From: Hymenobacter algoricola | GTDB lineage: Bacteria > Bacteroidota > Bacteroidia > Cytophagales > Hymenobacteraceae | Assembly (NCBI RefSeq): GCF_039539525.1 | Contig: NZ_BAABDH010000003.1 | Span: forward strand, 62,001 to 126,000 | Length of the DNA stretch: 64,000 nt | Direction: 5' to 3' | Part shown: positions 24,660 to 33,665 of the stretch, in pieces | Layout: the number at the start of each line of letters is the position of its first letter | Numbering within the stretch: the first letter of the stretch is position 1 | Program-made: the position numbers and the translations under genes | Notes under the pieces: generated by a model | What the model was told of the DNA's origin: nothing | The model's database searches: none | The model's input: the letters and a program-made list of their open reading frames with translations, nothing else

Positions 24660-26126
24660 TTACTTTCCCGCCACCAGCGGCTGCTGCAGCGCGAAGTCGT
24701 AGAGGGTAAGGGCGCGCAGGCGGTAGTGGGCCACCCAGCAGGCCCGCAGGGCGGCAATGTAGGCGCGCTTGGCCTGGTCTTTTTCGGCCAGGGCAATGGT
24801 GAGGTCGGTGAGGCTGATGCGGCCGACTTTGTAGGTGGCCTGGGCAATACCGTAGCGGCGCTGGGCCAGCGAATCGGCCTGGGCAGCCAGGGTTAGCTGC
24901 TCCTGCAGGCTGCCCAGCTGCCCGGCCTGGGTCAGCACGGTCTGCTCGAAGGAGGTTTGCTCCTGGGCCACGGTCTGCTGCACCTGCCGGCGGTTCAGCT
25001 CGGCCGTTTTCACCACCGACTTCTGCCGGCCCCAGTCGACCACGGGCAGGGCGAAGCCCAGGCTGACCTGCTGCTGGTTCTGGGGGTTGTTGTAGGTGGT
25101 CCAGAAGTTCTGGGCGCTGTTCACGTAGCCCAGGTTGGCCTGCAGCGTCGCCTGGAAGCCGGTGCTGCCCTTGGCCTGGGCCACGTCGCTTTCGGCCTGG
25201 AGCAGGCGGCGACGGAAAGCCACGGTTTCGCGGCGGTTCTGCCGGGCCTGAGCCAGGGCCTGGTCGGGGGCCACGGCGGCGACGGACGTGGCGGCGGGCA
25301 CGCTCAGGCGCAGGGCCACGGCCGGCTGGCCGGTGTAGGTCTGCAGGCTCAGGGCCGCGTTTTCGGCGTCGAGGCGGGCCTGGCCGAGGGCTTTGCGGGC
25401 GCCCAGCACGTTGAGCTCCAGCAGCAGCAGGTCGCTTTCCGAAAGACGGCCGAGCCGGAACCGTTCCTGACCCAGGCGCCGCAGCTCCTCGTTGGCCTCC
25501 ACGTTCTGCCGGGCCACCTCGGCATTCACCTGCTGCAGCAGCACGTCAAAATACAGCTCCGTGATGCGCTGGGCAATGGTTTCGCGCTCCTCCACGTACT
25601 GCCTCCCCGACTCCTCGTAGCGCAGGGGCTCAATCTTCCGGTCCCAGCGCAGGCTGTTGAAGCGCCCGATGGGCTGGCTGATGCCGATGCCGATGGGCTG
25701 GGTGTTGTAGAGGCGGGCGCGGCGGTTGAAGTCGTCGAAGCGCTGCACGCCCGAGCTGACCGACACCTGGGCGCCGGTGGGCCCCACGGCCTGGGTGAGC
25801 GTGAGGCCCACGTTGGCGTTGTTGATGCGCACGGCCCGGAAGTCGGTGGTGCCGTCGGGCTGCACGACGGGGGTAATGACGCGGTTAAAGTTGGGAACCG
25901 TGCCCTGCAGCGCCAGCTGGGGCCGGTAGTTGGCCTGGTAGGCGCGGTACTGCCAGTAGCTGGTTTCGCGGGTCGTAAACGCCTGCCGGGCCACCGCCGA
26001 CTGCGCCAGCGCCTGACTGATAACCTCGGGCAGGCTCACCGGGGCCGGCAGACTAGTTTGAGCCAGAGCGGCGGGGGCCAGGGCAGCGCCCAGGCCGGCC
26101 AGCAGCAGAACGGAAAAACGTTTCAT
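24660..26126 (-). CDS. TolC-family outer membrane efflux protein
   Basis: 488 residues with a signal peptide (MKRFSVLLLAGLGAALAPAALAQ). There are two long coiled-coil repeats (RQNVEANEELRRLGQERFRLGRLSESDLLLLE; RRYGIAQATYKVGRISLTDLTIALAEKDQAKRAYIAALRACW), typical of TolC-type trimeric outer-membrane channels. It starts 2 bases after the adaptor stop, so the two are co-transcribed and form the periplasm-spanning exit for the MacB-like permeases encoded in the separate unit at 19824-23682. Confidence 0.93.
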   Translation of the reverse strand: MKRFSVLLLAGLGAALAPAALAQTSLPAPVSLPEVISQALAQSAVARQAFTTRETSYWQYRAYQANYRPQLALQGTVPNFNRVITPVVQPDGTTDFRAVRINNANVGLTLTQAVGPTGAQVSVSSGVQRFDDFNRRARLYNTQPIGIGISQPIGRFNSLRWDRKIEPLRYEESGRQYVEERETIAQRITELYFDVLLQQVNAEVARQNVEANEELRRLGQERFRLGRLSESDLLLLELNVLGARKALGQARLDAENAALSLQTYTGQPAVALRLSVPAATSVAAVAPDQALAQARQNRRETVAFRRRLLQAESDVAQAKGSTGFQATLQANLGYVNSAQNFWTTYNNPQNQQQVSLGFALPVVDWGRQKSVVKTAELNRRQVQQTVAQEQTSFEQTVLTQAGQLGSLQEQLTLAAQADSLAQRRYGIAQATYKVGRISLTDLTIALAEKDQAKRAYIAALRACWVAHYRLRALTLYDFALQQPLVAGK

Positions 26127-26128
26127 AG

Positions 26129-27376
26129 CTAGTCGTTGATAGTCAGCACGGGGTTATCCAGGTAGTCTTTCAGGTCGCTGAGCACGATTTCGTCGCCGGG
26201 CTGCAGGCCGCTCAGCACCTGCACGTAGTCGAAGTTGCTGTCGCCGAAGCGCACGGCGCGCCGCTCGGCCTTGCCCGCGCGCACCACAAACACCGCCTGC
26301 TCTTTGCCGCCCTGGTAGAACGGCCCGTTTTTGACCCGCACCGCGTGGTGGTGGGCCTTGGTCACCACAAACACGTCGGCGCGCAGGTTGGCGCGCAGGG
26401 CCGGGTGGTGGTCGTCGTGGAGGCGGGCGTAAAACGTGACCACGCCTTTGTCCACGGCCGGGCTGATGGTGCTGATGGCGCCGCGCAGGTCCGTCCCGTT
26501 CAGGCGCACCACCACCGCGTCGCCCAGGTGCAGGGCGTCGGCGTAGGCGTCGGAGATGGTGGCCCGCACCCGGAAGCTGCTCAGGTCGGCCACGCGGGCC
26601 AGCACGTCGCCCGGCTGCACGGTGGCCCCGATGTCCTCGTTCACCCAGGTCAGCACCCCGGCCTGCTGGCTGCTGACGTTGGCCTGGCTGAGCTTGCCGG
26701 CCAGCTCCGCGATGCTGCGGTCCTGAATCTGCATCGTGAAGCCCAGCTCCCGCACGTCGGCCGCATTGGCGGCGCGCTGGTTGCGGATCTGCTCCGTCAA
26801 CCGCTGCTGCTCCAGGCGGGCCACTTTCAGACTCAGCTCGGCCTGGCGCACGCTCTCGGCCGTACCGCCCCCGACTTTGAGCAGGTACTGCTCGTCGCGC
26901 AGGGCCGACTGCAGGCTGCGCACGCGCACCTGCTGCACCTGCTGCTGGGACTGCAGGTCGTTCAGCGCTTTTTCCAGGCTGAGCTGCAGCTGAGAGTTCT
27001 TGTTGCGGTGCTGCTGCTGCCCGTCCTGGAGCTTGGCCAGGGCGCTGGAAGTAAGCTCTTTGTCGAGCTCCAGAATGGTTTGATCGGGGCGCACCTTTTC
27101 TCCCACCTGCACGGCTACCCGCCGGATGGTACTCTGAATGGGGCTGGTCAGCACCGCCTCACGGCCCGGAATGACGAGGCCGGCCGCTGTGAGGGAAGCT
27201 TCCACGTCGCCGGTTTCGACCCGGGCAGTCAGGATCCGGGTGCGGCTGATGCCGGGCTGCAGCACCGCGCGGAACGCCAGCAGGGCTGCTACGGCCAGCA
27301 GCAGCCCGGCGGCGGCCAGCAGCCAGCGGTGCCGCCGGCGCTGGGTTTGGGTGGCGGAAGAAATTGCTCTGTCCAT
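26129..27376 (-). CDS. Periplasmic adaptor (HlyD/MacA/RND-type membrane fusion protein)
   Basis: 415 residues. One N-terminal anchor (WLLAAAGLLLAVAALLAFRAVL) precedes the lipoyl half-motif VIPGREAVLTSPIQSTIRRVAVQVGEKVRPDQTILELD. A long coiled coil (~105-235) follows, then the second lipoyl half and a beta-barrel region (GDVLARVADLSSFRVRATISD) and a membrane-proximal domain (VLSGLQPGDEIVLSDLKDYLDNP). It links inner-membrane permeases to TolC. It is first gene of its unit, with a sigma-54-like promoter 36 bases upstream and paired UAS beyond that, the same architecture as the ATPase unit. Confidence 0.94.
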   Translation of the reverse strand: MDRAISSATQTQRRRHRWLLAAAGLLLAVAALLAFRAVLQPGISRTRILTARVETGDVEASLTAAGLVIPGREAVLTSPIQSTIRRVAVQVGEKVRPDQTILELDKELTSSALAKLQDGQQQHRNKNSQLQLSLEKALNDLQSQQQVQQVRVRSLQSALRDEQYLLKVGGGTAESVRQAELSLKVARLEQQRLTEQIRNQRAANAADVRELGFTMQIQDRSIAELAGKLSQANVSSQQAGVLTWVNEDIGATVQPGDVLARVADLSSFRVRATISDAYADALHLGDAVVVRLNGTDLRGAISTISPAVDKGVVTFYARLHDDHHPALRANLRADVFVVTKAHHHAVRVKNGPFYQGGKEQAVFVVRAGKAERRAVRFGDSNFDYVQVLSGLQPGDEIVLSDLKDYLDNPVLTIND

Positions 27377-27412
27377 TTTCGTGCAGGAGAGGTAAGGATT
27401 CCCTACCTGTCA

Positions 27413-27428
27413 GCCAAGGCCCGTGCCA
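27413..27428 (-). promoter_or_regulatory. Sigma-54-like -24/-12 promoter of the adaptor-TolC unit
   Basis: The minus strand reads TGGCAC-N5-TTGGC(T), with the same two hexamers and spacing as at 23756-23771. It lies 36 bases before the adaptor start and 66 bases from its UAS pair. Confidence 0.75.
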
Positions 27429-27494
27429 TTCCTGCAAATACCTCACTATCAAAAACAAACGCACAAACAAGCCCCCCCTGGCGCTCCACAATAT

Positions 27495-27529
27495 TGTCCG
27501 GAACCGAACACTCTGTTCGGAACTGAAAG
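27495..27529. promoter_or_regulatory. Paired palindromic activator sites (UAS) of the adaptor-TolC unit
   Basis: Site 1 is TGTCCGGAACCGAACA (27495-27510) and site 2 TGTTCGGAACTGAAAG (27514-27529). The start-to-start spacing is 19 bases, as at 23837-23871, and the preceding bases ATATT are also shared. Confidence 0.8.
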
Positions 27530-27633
27530 CCCCGCGTCCGGCCCGCCGCCGCGCGGGGGCGGCGGCAGGCGGGCCGGCATGTAGCGGCGCCACTGTACCT
27601 TGCCGCCGTGTTGCCCTCGTTCCGATTTTGCGC

Positions 27634-29124
27634 ATGAACCCAGCCCCGCTTTCCGGCCTTTACGCCCCGTCTTTGTCGTTGGTCACCGACCTCTACCAGC
27701 TCACCATGGCCTACGGCTACTGGCAGCAGGGCATGCAGGACCGGGAGGCCGTCTTTCACCTGTACTTCCGCCGCGCCCCGTTTCAGGGCGGCTACGCCGT
27801 GGCGGCCGGCCTGGCGCTGGCCGTCGACTGGCTGCAGCATTTCCGCTTTACTCCCGAAGACCTCGACTATCTGGCCAGTTTGCAGGGCAGCAAGGGCACC
27901 CGGTTATTTCCCCAGCCGTTTCTGGAGTACCTGCGCGACCTGACATTCAGCTGCGACATCGACGCCATCGGGGAGGGCACGGTGGTGTTTGGCAACGAGC
28001 CGCTGATCCGGGTGCGCGGGCCGCTGCTGCAGGCCCAGCTGCTCGAAACGGCACTGCTCACCCTGGTCAACTTCCAGACGCTCATTGCCACCAAAGCCGC
28101 CCGTATCCGCGAAGCGGCGGGGCCGACGGATCAGGTGCTGGAGTTCGGCCTGCGGCGCGCCCAGGGCTTCGACGGCGGCCTCGGGGCCAGTCGGGCGGCT
28201 TATCTGGGCGGCGTCGATGCTACCTCCAACGTGCTGGCCGGGCAGCGCTACGGCATTCCGGTGCGCGGCACCCACGCTCACAGCTGGGTGCAGGCTTTCG
28301 GCGACGAGCAAAAGGCTTTTGCCGCCTACGCCCAGGCCTTCCCCGACGACTCCGTGTTCCTGGTGGATACCTACGATACGCTGGAAGGCGTGCGCCACGC
28401 CATCAGCGTGGCCCGGCAGATGCGCGCCGATGGCCACGAGCTGGGCGGCATCCGCCTCGACTCCGGCGACCTGGCATACCTGAGCCGCGAGGCCCGGGCC
28501 CTGCTGGATGAGGCCGGCTTTCAGAAAACCCGCATCGTGGCCAGCAACGACCTGGAGGAAAACCTCATTATCAGCCTCAAAAGCCAGGGCGCCCGCATCG
28601 ACACCTGGGGCGTCGGCACCCAGCTCGTGACGGCCTACAACCAGGCCGCCCTGGGGGGCGTGTACAAGCTGGCCGCCCTGCGCCGGGCCGACGACGCGGG
28701 CTGGGACTTCACCATCAAGCTCAGCGAGCAGCTCGTCAAAACCAGCATTCCGGGCATTCTGCAGGTGCGCCGCTACCTCAACGAGTACGGCAAGCCCCGG
28801 GCCGACATGCTCTACAATACCGCCGAGCCCCTCCCCGACCAGCTCACCCTCGTCGACCCCGCCGACTACACCCGCCGCCGGCCCGTGCGTGCCGGGGCCG
28901 AGTACCGGGAGCTGCTGGAGCCCGTGTTTCGCCGGGGCCGGCTGGTGCTGGACCTGCCCACGCTGGCCGAAAGCCGCGCCCACGCCCAGCGCGAAGTGCA
29001 GAGCCTGGACCCCAGCATCCGCCGCTTCCTGAACCCCCACACCTACCCCGTGGGCCTGGAGCTGACCCTGCACGAGTACCGCAACCGCCTGATTCTGGAG
29101 AAGCGGCCCCAGCGGCCGGCATAG
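27634..29124 (+). CDS. pncB: Nicotinate phosphoribosyltransferase
   Basis: The enzyme makes nicotinate mononucleotide from nicotinate and PRPP in NAD salvage. The start is ATG 27634 (MNPAPLSGLYAPSLSLVTDLYQLTMAYGYWQQG), giving 496 residues, normal for the long bacterial form. Seen signatures are LEFGLRRAQGFDGGLGASRAAYLGGVDATSNVLAG, RGTHAHSWVQAF (catalytic His region), GGIRLDSGDLAYLS and IVASNDLEENLI (phosphate-binding). The frame continues upstream to 27364 without a good start, and the UAS lies there. It is divergent from the adaptor gene, and no terminator separates it from the converging NTT-like gene 13 bases on. Confidence 0.95.
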   Translation: MNPAPLSGLYAPSLSLVTDLYQLTMAYGYWQQGMQDREAVFHLYFRRAPFQGGYAVAAGLALAVDWLQHFRFTPEDLDYLASLQGSKGTRLFPQPFLEYLRDLTFSCDIDAIGEGTVVFGNEPLIRVRGPLLQAQLLETALLTLVNFQTLIATKAARIREAAGPTDQVLEFGLRRAQGFDGGLGASRAAYLGGVDATSNVLAGQRYGIPVRGTHAHSWVQAFGDEQKAFAAYAQAFPDDSVFLVDTYDTLEGVRHAISVARQMRADGHELGGIRLDSGDLAYLSREARALLDEAGFQKTRIVASNDLEENLIISLKSQGARIDTWGVGTQLVTAYNQAALGGVYKLAALRRADDAGWDFTIKLSEQLVKTSIPGILQVRRYLNEYGKPRADMLYNTAEPLPDQLTLVDPADYTRRRPVRAGAEYRELLEPVFRRGRLVLDLPTLAESRAHAQREVQSLDPSIRRFLNPHTYPVGLELTLHEYRNRLILEKRPQRPA

Positions 29125-29137
29125 CGCGGGTTACCCC

Positions 29138-32100
29138 TTAGTGCGCCACCGGCTCCGTTTCCGGCTGGGGCATTTTCTCGTTTTGCCGGCGCAGGCGCTG
29201 GCACAGCTCCCGCATGATGCTGCGCACCACTTCGGTACACTCCTCGGTCACGTCGTAGAAGTCTTCCTGGTCGATGCGGAAGGCGCGCACGGCCTGCAGG
29301 GCTACGGCGGAGGCCGAGCGGGGCTCGGCATCGAGCAGGGCCAGCTCGCCGAAGAACTCGCCCTTGCCGAAGGTCGTCAGCAGCTGATGCTTGTTGAAAA
29401 TGCCGACTTCACCCTCGTAAATAATGAACAGAGATGTGCCCAGCGTGCCTTTGGCGAAGATTTCCTGCTCCGGCCGGAAGTCTACCTCGTGCATGATCGG
29501 GACGATGGTGCCCAGCACGCTTTCGGGCGTCTGGCCGAAGAGGGCGGTGCTTTTCAGCATGCGCACCCGCTCTACAAAGGAAATGTGCGAATCAGCAACC
29601 GGGTCGTTCATGGGGGAGGCAGCAAGGGTAGGATAAAGCAGCAGCAGCTGGTCGTAGGCGGCCGGGCGCTGCACGGGCAGGCGGCGCAGCACGGCCGCGG
29701 CGCTTTCCTGAATCAGCAGGTCCGAGGTTTGCAGGTGCGGATACAGGTAGGCCACGGTATCGGGCGCGGGGTGCCACTGGCGCAGCGCCACCCCCACCGT
29801 CCAGGCCGAAAAAGCCGCCGTCCCGCGGCTGACAATCATGGTCTGGATGCTTTCGCGCTGGATGGCGGGCCCGAGCAGGTTGTCGAAGGTCTGCACTTTC
29901 TCGCTGAGCCGGCCCGCGTCCAGCAGCGCCTGCAGGCCCAGGTACAGCGGCCGCGGAATCAGGTTGTCGAGGATTTCCAGGGCAGTAGCCTGCCGCTCGC
30001 CGGTGGCGTGGGCCAGGTTGCGCTGGGCTTCCAGCAGCGGAGCCCGCTCGTAGAGCTGCAGCAGCAGGCCCAGCAGACGCTGCTGAGCCCTGCGCAGCTC
30101 GTAGCGCAGAGCCGTGCGCAGCTCGGCGTGGCCTCCGAGCATGCTGTGCAGCAGGTGCTGGGCCAGGCACATTTCCTCTTCTACCAGGCGCTGAAATACC
30201 GGAGCATCGGCAGGCTCGGCGGGCAGGCTGTTCAGGGCCCGCAGCGCGGCGGCCCGACTGCACAGGTTGGCCTCCCGCGCCAGCTGCACCAGCAGCTGGC
30301 GGCCAGCCGGCGTACCCAGCCGGGCACACACCGGCGCCAGGTTGCGCAGCAGACGCTCGTCGGTTTCGCGGACCAGCACCTGCTGCACCATGGGCAGAAT
30401 GGCCTCCCCCAACCGTACCAGCCCGTCGGCAGCGGCTTTGCGGACTGCCTTATCGGTGAGCAGACCGATAAGGCGGCCGGTGAGCAGGTCCGACGGGGCC
30501 TCGGCCGCCGCGAGTGTCGCGGCCCGCACCACTGCCGGGTCGCGGCTACGCAGGCCACTGGTAATAAGCTCCACCTGCTGCTCCGGCGCCAGGAAGCCAA
30601 TCAGCTCCAGGGCCGCCCGCTGACAATCGGGATTTGCCACCACTTCCGCCAGCCCAGCCTGGGCCGGGGCATGCGTGGGCGCAACTTCCAGCCGCCCCCG
30701 GATGGCGCCCTTGCGGACGATAATATCCGGGTGACTCAGCAAATCGTCGTTGGCGGAATGCCGACCGGCCAGCCGGCTGGCCAGCTCCCGCATGGCCGGG
30801 TCGGTATCGTGCAGGGCAAGGTGGCGCAGCAGGTCCGGCGCTACGTAGTCGCCCACAATGGTCAGCGTAAGGCTGCGGACCCGGCTTTCGGGGTAACGCA
30901 GCAGGATTTCTGCCTCCTGGACCAGAGTCCGGGCGTCGGCCCGCTGCAGGTGCAGCAGGGCGCGCAGCGCCTCGCCGGGCGAGCAGGGCGCCGGCGCGGG
31001 TGGAACCGGGGAATCAGTAGCCGGCGCGGGCGCCGGGAAGCGCAGGCCCAGCGTATTTTTCAGCGCCGCCAGATACTGTTGATAGGCCCCCTGCAGCAGC
31101 AGCAGCGCCAGCAGCAGAAACCCGGCTACCCCACTCAGGGCCACCCACGGCGGCCAGCCGGCGCCGGCCTGTAGTATCAGCAGCAGCCCCGCCAGCCCCA
31201 GCCCCAGCGGCTCGTAGAAGCTCTTGACCAGCGTGTGGCCCTGCAGGCGCTCCAGCGGGGAAAGGGGCTGAAAAAGCACCAGGAATACCGGCTCAAACAG
31301 GGCCCGGCGCATCACTTCCAGCCCCAGATAGAGCCCGCAGAAGTACGTCATCTGCCCGGCGGGGCCCACGCCGGCTGCCCGCAGCACGCCAAACAGCGCC
31401 ACGCCGGCCAGCGCCGCGAGCGGCAGGCTGATCAGCGTGCTGCGGATGCCCAGCTGGCCGAAGCGGTAGCGCGCCACCAGCACTTTGAGCAGGGTAGCCA
31501 CCAGATACGTGACGGCCAGCACGCTGCCTACGTAGCGCAGCATGGTGGCGTAGGTGGGCAGCTGCTGCTTCACGTTCACAAAAAACAGGTACTCCACCTC
31601 TGCCGCCACCACCGCAATGGCCGCCAGGCTGAGCCCCAGGTACAGCGCCAGCGGCCCCGCTGCCACTATTTGCCGGATGAGGCCACCGCTTGCCCGGAGT
31701 CGGGGGGCTGCCGGGCTGCCCACGGGCTGCGCCCGGAAGGTGCGGCGCTGCAGATACAGCGCCAGCAGGAACGCGCTAAAGGCCACGATTAGCAGAAAGT
31801 ACCGGTCGAGGTACTCGTGCACGAATACGGCCAGCAGGGCGCCCAGGGCCTTGGCGGGCAGGTCGGCGGCGCTGACGAGGCCAAACAGCCGCCGGCTTTG
31901 CCGCACGTTGAACACCACTGCCGACAGGCCCCAGAACTCCAGGTTGGTGAGCAGGTAAATCAGCCGGTAGCCGGTCATGATGGCTACGGCCGTGACGAGG
32001 GCATTGCCGGGGACCAGCAGCAGCAGGCCCAAAACCAGGGTGAGCACCAGCGTGGCCAGCAGGGTCCGGAACGCCAGCCGCTGCAGACGCCAGTGGTGCT

Positions 32101-32326
32101 CGTAGTACGCGTAGAGGCGGCCCGTACCCAGCATAGCCAGCGCCGCCACCCCGTAGGCCAGCGGCAGGTTGCGCTCGGGCTGATTTTCCAGCAGCAGCGC
32201 GTTGGCCGCCACGTACACCAGGATGGTGCCGGCCCCGAGCAGAAAGTGGTGCAGGAAAAACCACCCGACGGTTTTGGTTTCCCCCGGGCGCACCCCCAGC
32301 AAACGATACCACGTGTTTGTATTCAT
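29138..32326 (-). CDS. NTT-like/MFS membrane protein fused to HEAT-like repeats and a cyclic-nucleotide-binding domain
   Basis: 1062 residues in three parts. Residues ~15-425 have about a dozen hydrophobic segments in the style of ATP/ADP-translocase-like MFS proteins (GWFFLHHFLLGAGTILVYVAANALLLE). Residues ~445-900 are helical HEAT-like repeats (DPAMRELASRLAGRHS; DKAVRKAAADGLVRLGEAILPMVQQVL). The last ~130 residues are a CRP-type cNMP-binding domain (FRPEQEIFAKGTLGTSLFIIYEGEVGIF; FGELALLDAEPRSASAVAL, with the phosphate-binding Arg). The combination suggests a transporter or membrane scaffold gated by a cyclic nucleotide; the substrate is unknown. The YitT gene lies 40 bases upstream on the same strand, probably in one operon. 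Confidence 0.85.
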   Translation of the reverse strand: MNTNTWYRLLGVRPGETKTVGWFFLHHFLLGAGTILVYVAANALLLENQPERNLPLAYGVAALAMLGTGRLYAYYEHHWRLQRLAFRTLLATLVLTLVLGLLLLVPGNALVTAVAIMTGYRLIYLLTNLEFWGLSAVVFNVRQSRRLFGLVSAADLPAKALGALLAVFVHEYLDRYFLLIVAFSAFLLALYLQRRTFRAQPVGSPAAPRLRASGGLIRQIVAAGPLALYLGLSLAAIAVVAAEVEYLFFVNVKQQLPTYATMLRYVGSVLAVTYLVATLLKVLVARYRFGQLGIRSTLISLPLAALAGVALFGVLRAAGVGPAGQMTYFCGLYLGLEVMRRALFEPVFLVLFQPLSPLERLQGHTLVKSFYEPLGLGLAGLLLILQAGAGWPPWVALSGVAGFLLLALLLLQGAYQQYLAALKNTLGLRFPAPAPATDSPVPPAPAPCSPGEALRALLHLQRADARTLVQEAEILLRYPESRVRSLTLTIVGDYVAPDLLRHLALHDTDPAMRELASRLAGRHSANDDLLSHPDIIVRKGAIRGRLEVAPTHAPAQAGLAEVVANPDCQRAALELIGFLAPEQQVELITSGLRSRDPAVVRAATLAAAEAPSDLLTGRLIGLLTDKAVRKAAADGLVRLGEAILPMVQQVLVRETDERLLRNLAPVCARLGTPAGRQLLVQLAREANLCSRAAALRALNSLPAEPADAPVFQRLVEEEMCLAQHLLHSMLGGHAELRTALRYELRRAQQRLLGLLLQLYERAPLLEAQRNLAHATGERQATALEILDNLIPRPLYLGLQALLDAGRLSEKVQTFDNLLGPAIQRESIQTMIVSRGTAAFSAWTVGVALRQWHPAPDTVAYLYPHLQTSDLLIQESAAAVLRRLPVQRPAAYDQLLLLYPTLAASPMNDPVADSHISFVERVRMLKSTALFGQTPESVLGTIVPIMHEVDFRPEQEIFAKGTLGTSLFIIYEGEVGIFNKHQLLTTFGKGEFFGELALLDAEPRSASAVALQAVRAFRIDQEDFYDVTEECTEVVRSIMRELCQRLRRQNEKMPQPETEPVAH

Positions 32327-32366
32327 CGGAACCCTGGATTTAGACGTGTCAGCCCGGCCGGCGCCT

Positions 32367-33344
32367 TCAGTGCAGGGCGCGCTTCTTGATCAGGCCCCCG
32401 CGGGTGTCGCTCACGCTTTGCATCACCACGAAGGCCTGCGGGTCAATGGCGTGAATATCCCGGGTCAGGCTGATAACCTCCAGCCGGGTGACTACGGTAA
32501 AAATGGCCTCAACCTTGAGGTGCTGGTGCCCGTGCGTGCCGAAGCCCTGGGTACACTCGTACATGGTGGCGCCCCGGTGCAGCTTGTCGGTTATCAGCTG
32601 CCGGATTTCGGTGCTGTGGAAGGAAATGATGGTCAGGCCGGTGTACTCTTCAATGCCGACCAGAATAAAATCCACCGTTCTGGCCGCCGCCAGGTACGCC
32701 AGAATGGAGTACAGCGCCGTTTCGACAGACAGCAGCCACGCGGCCACCCCGAAGATGAAGATATTGATGATCAAGATTATGTCGCCGATGGAGCCGGGCA
32801 GCTTGCGGCTGATGTACACGGCCAGAATTTCGGTGCCGTCGAGCACGCCGCCCCCGCGCATGGCCAGCCCGATACCGGCGCCCAGGAAAAAGCCGCCGAA
32901 TACGGCAATAAGCAGCTTATCATGGGTGAGCGGCGGAAACGACACCAGCAGCAGCGCCCCCGCCAGGCTCAGGACGGTGAGCAGGGTCTTCAGCGCAAAG
33001 GGCGGCCCCAGCTGGTAGTAGCCCAGAATAATAAAGGGAATGTTGATCAGAATAATCAGCACCGACAGCGACACGCCCGTCAGCTGGCTGATCAGCATGG
33101 ATATGCCGGTTACCCCGCCATCAATAAACCCGTTGGGCAGCAGAAAGCCCTTCAGACCCAGCGCCGCCGAGAATACGCCCGCCAGCAGCAGCGTGAGCTG
33201 CAGCAGCCGCTCCCGGATCTGGGCCGCCGTGAGGGTGGCCAGGCTGCTCAATAGCGGCGGCCGGCCGGCCGCCGACGATTCGGCTACCTGGGCCGCCAGC
33301 TTTTTCGCCCGCAATGCGGAAGATTGATGTTGCCCCAAAAGCAT
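32367..33344 (-). CDS. YitT-family membrane protein (DUF161 plus DUF2179)
   Basis: 325 residues. Five or six membrane segments occupy ~45-230 (LLAGVFSAALGLKGFLLPNGFIDGGVTGISMLI is the family signature), and a cytoplasmic DUF2179 domain (about 235-320) contains GLTIISFHSTEIRQLITDKLHRGATMYE, then VVTRLEVISLTRDIHAIDPQAFVVMQSV. The function of YitT proteins is not established. The ~40 residues before the first segment are polar. It is first in a likely two-gene unit with the NTT-like fusion. Confidence 0.92.
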   Translation of the reverse strand: MLLGQHQSSALRAKKLAAQVAESSAAGRPPLLSSLATLTAAQIRERLLQLTLLLAGVFSAALGLKGFLLPNGFIDGGVTGISMLISQLTGVSLSVLIILINIPFIILGYYQLGPPFALKTLLTVLSLAGALLLVSFPPLTHDKLLIAVFGGFFLGAGIGLAMRGGGVLDGTEILAVYISRKLPGSIGDIILIINIFIFGVAAWLLSVETALYSILAYLAAARTVDFILVGIEEYTGLTIISFHSTEIRQLITDKLHRGATMYECTQGFGTHGHQHLKVEAIFTVVTRLEVISLTRDIHAIDPQAFVVMQSVSDTRGGLIKKRALH

Positions 33345-33665
33345 GACCTACGCTGCAAATACCCCTGCCTGTCACCTCTGCTCCACAACGATGGCCGCGC
33401 CCACCGGCCCGGACTGCGTCTCTCGTTACCCAGCTACTGCTGTACCGAAGGGCTGCTTTACCCTTACCCGTTGCAACTCGATTCGGGCTGCTTCCCAGAC
33501 TCCACCCCGCTAGCTGCGGGGTCGAATATACTCAAAAAAGATATTATATATTATATTTAATATTACCTTGATCCTATTACCTGCCAATAAAGATTTACTT
33601 ATTGCCTTGAACCCGGGCCGGATAGGCCGGCGTCCACCCTCATTTCCACCGTTATCCGTCATACC
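33345..33665 (+). promoter_or_regulatory. Intergenic region with an AT-rich promoter segment
   Basis: No gene is seen in these 321 bases. From about 33525 the sequence turns sharply AT-rich (TATTATATATTATATTTAATA) and ends in CTTGATCCTATTAC (33567-33580). The same 14-mer after a similar AT tract recurs at 34364-34377 before the second paralogue, which marks it as a shared promoter. TACCTTG approximates the TAnnTTTG -7 element. Confidence 0.55.
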
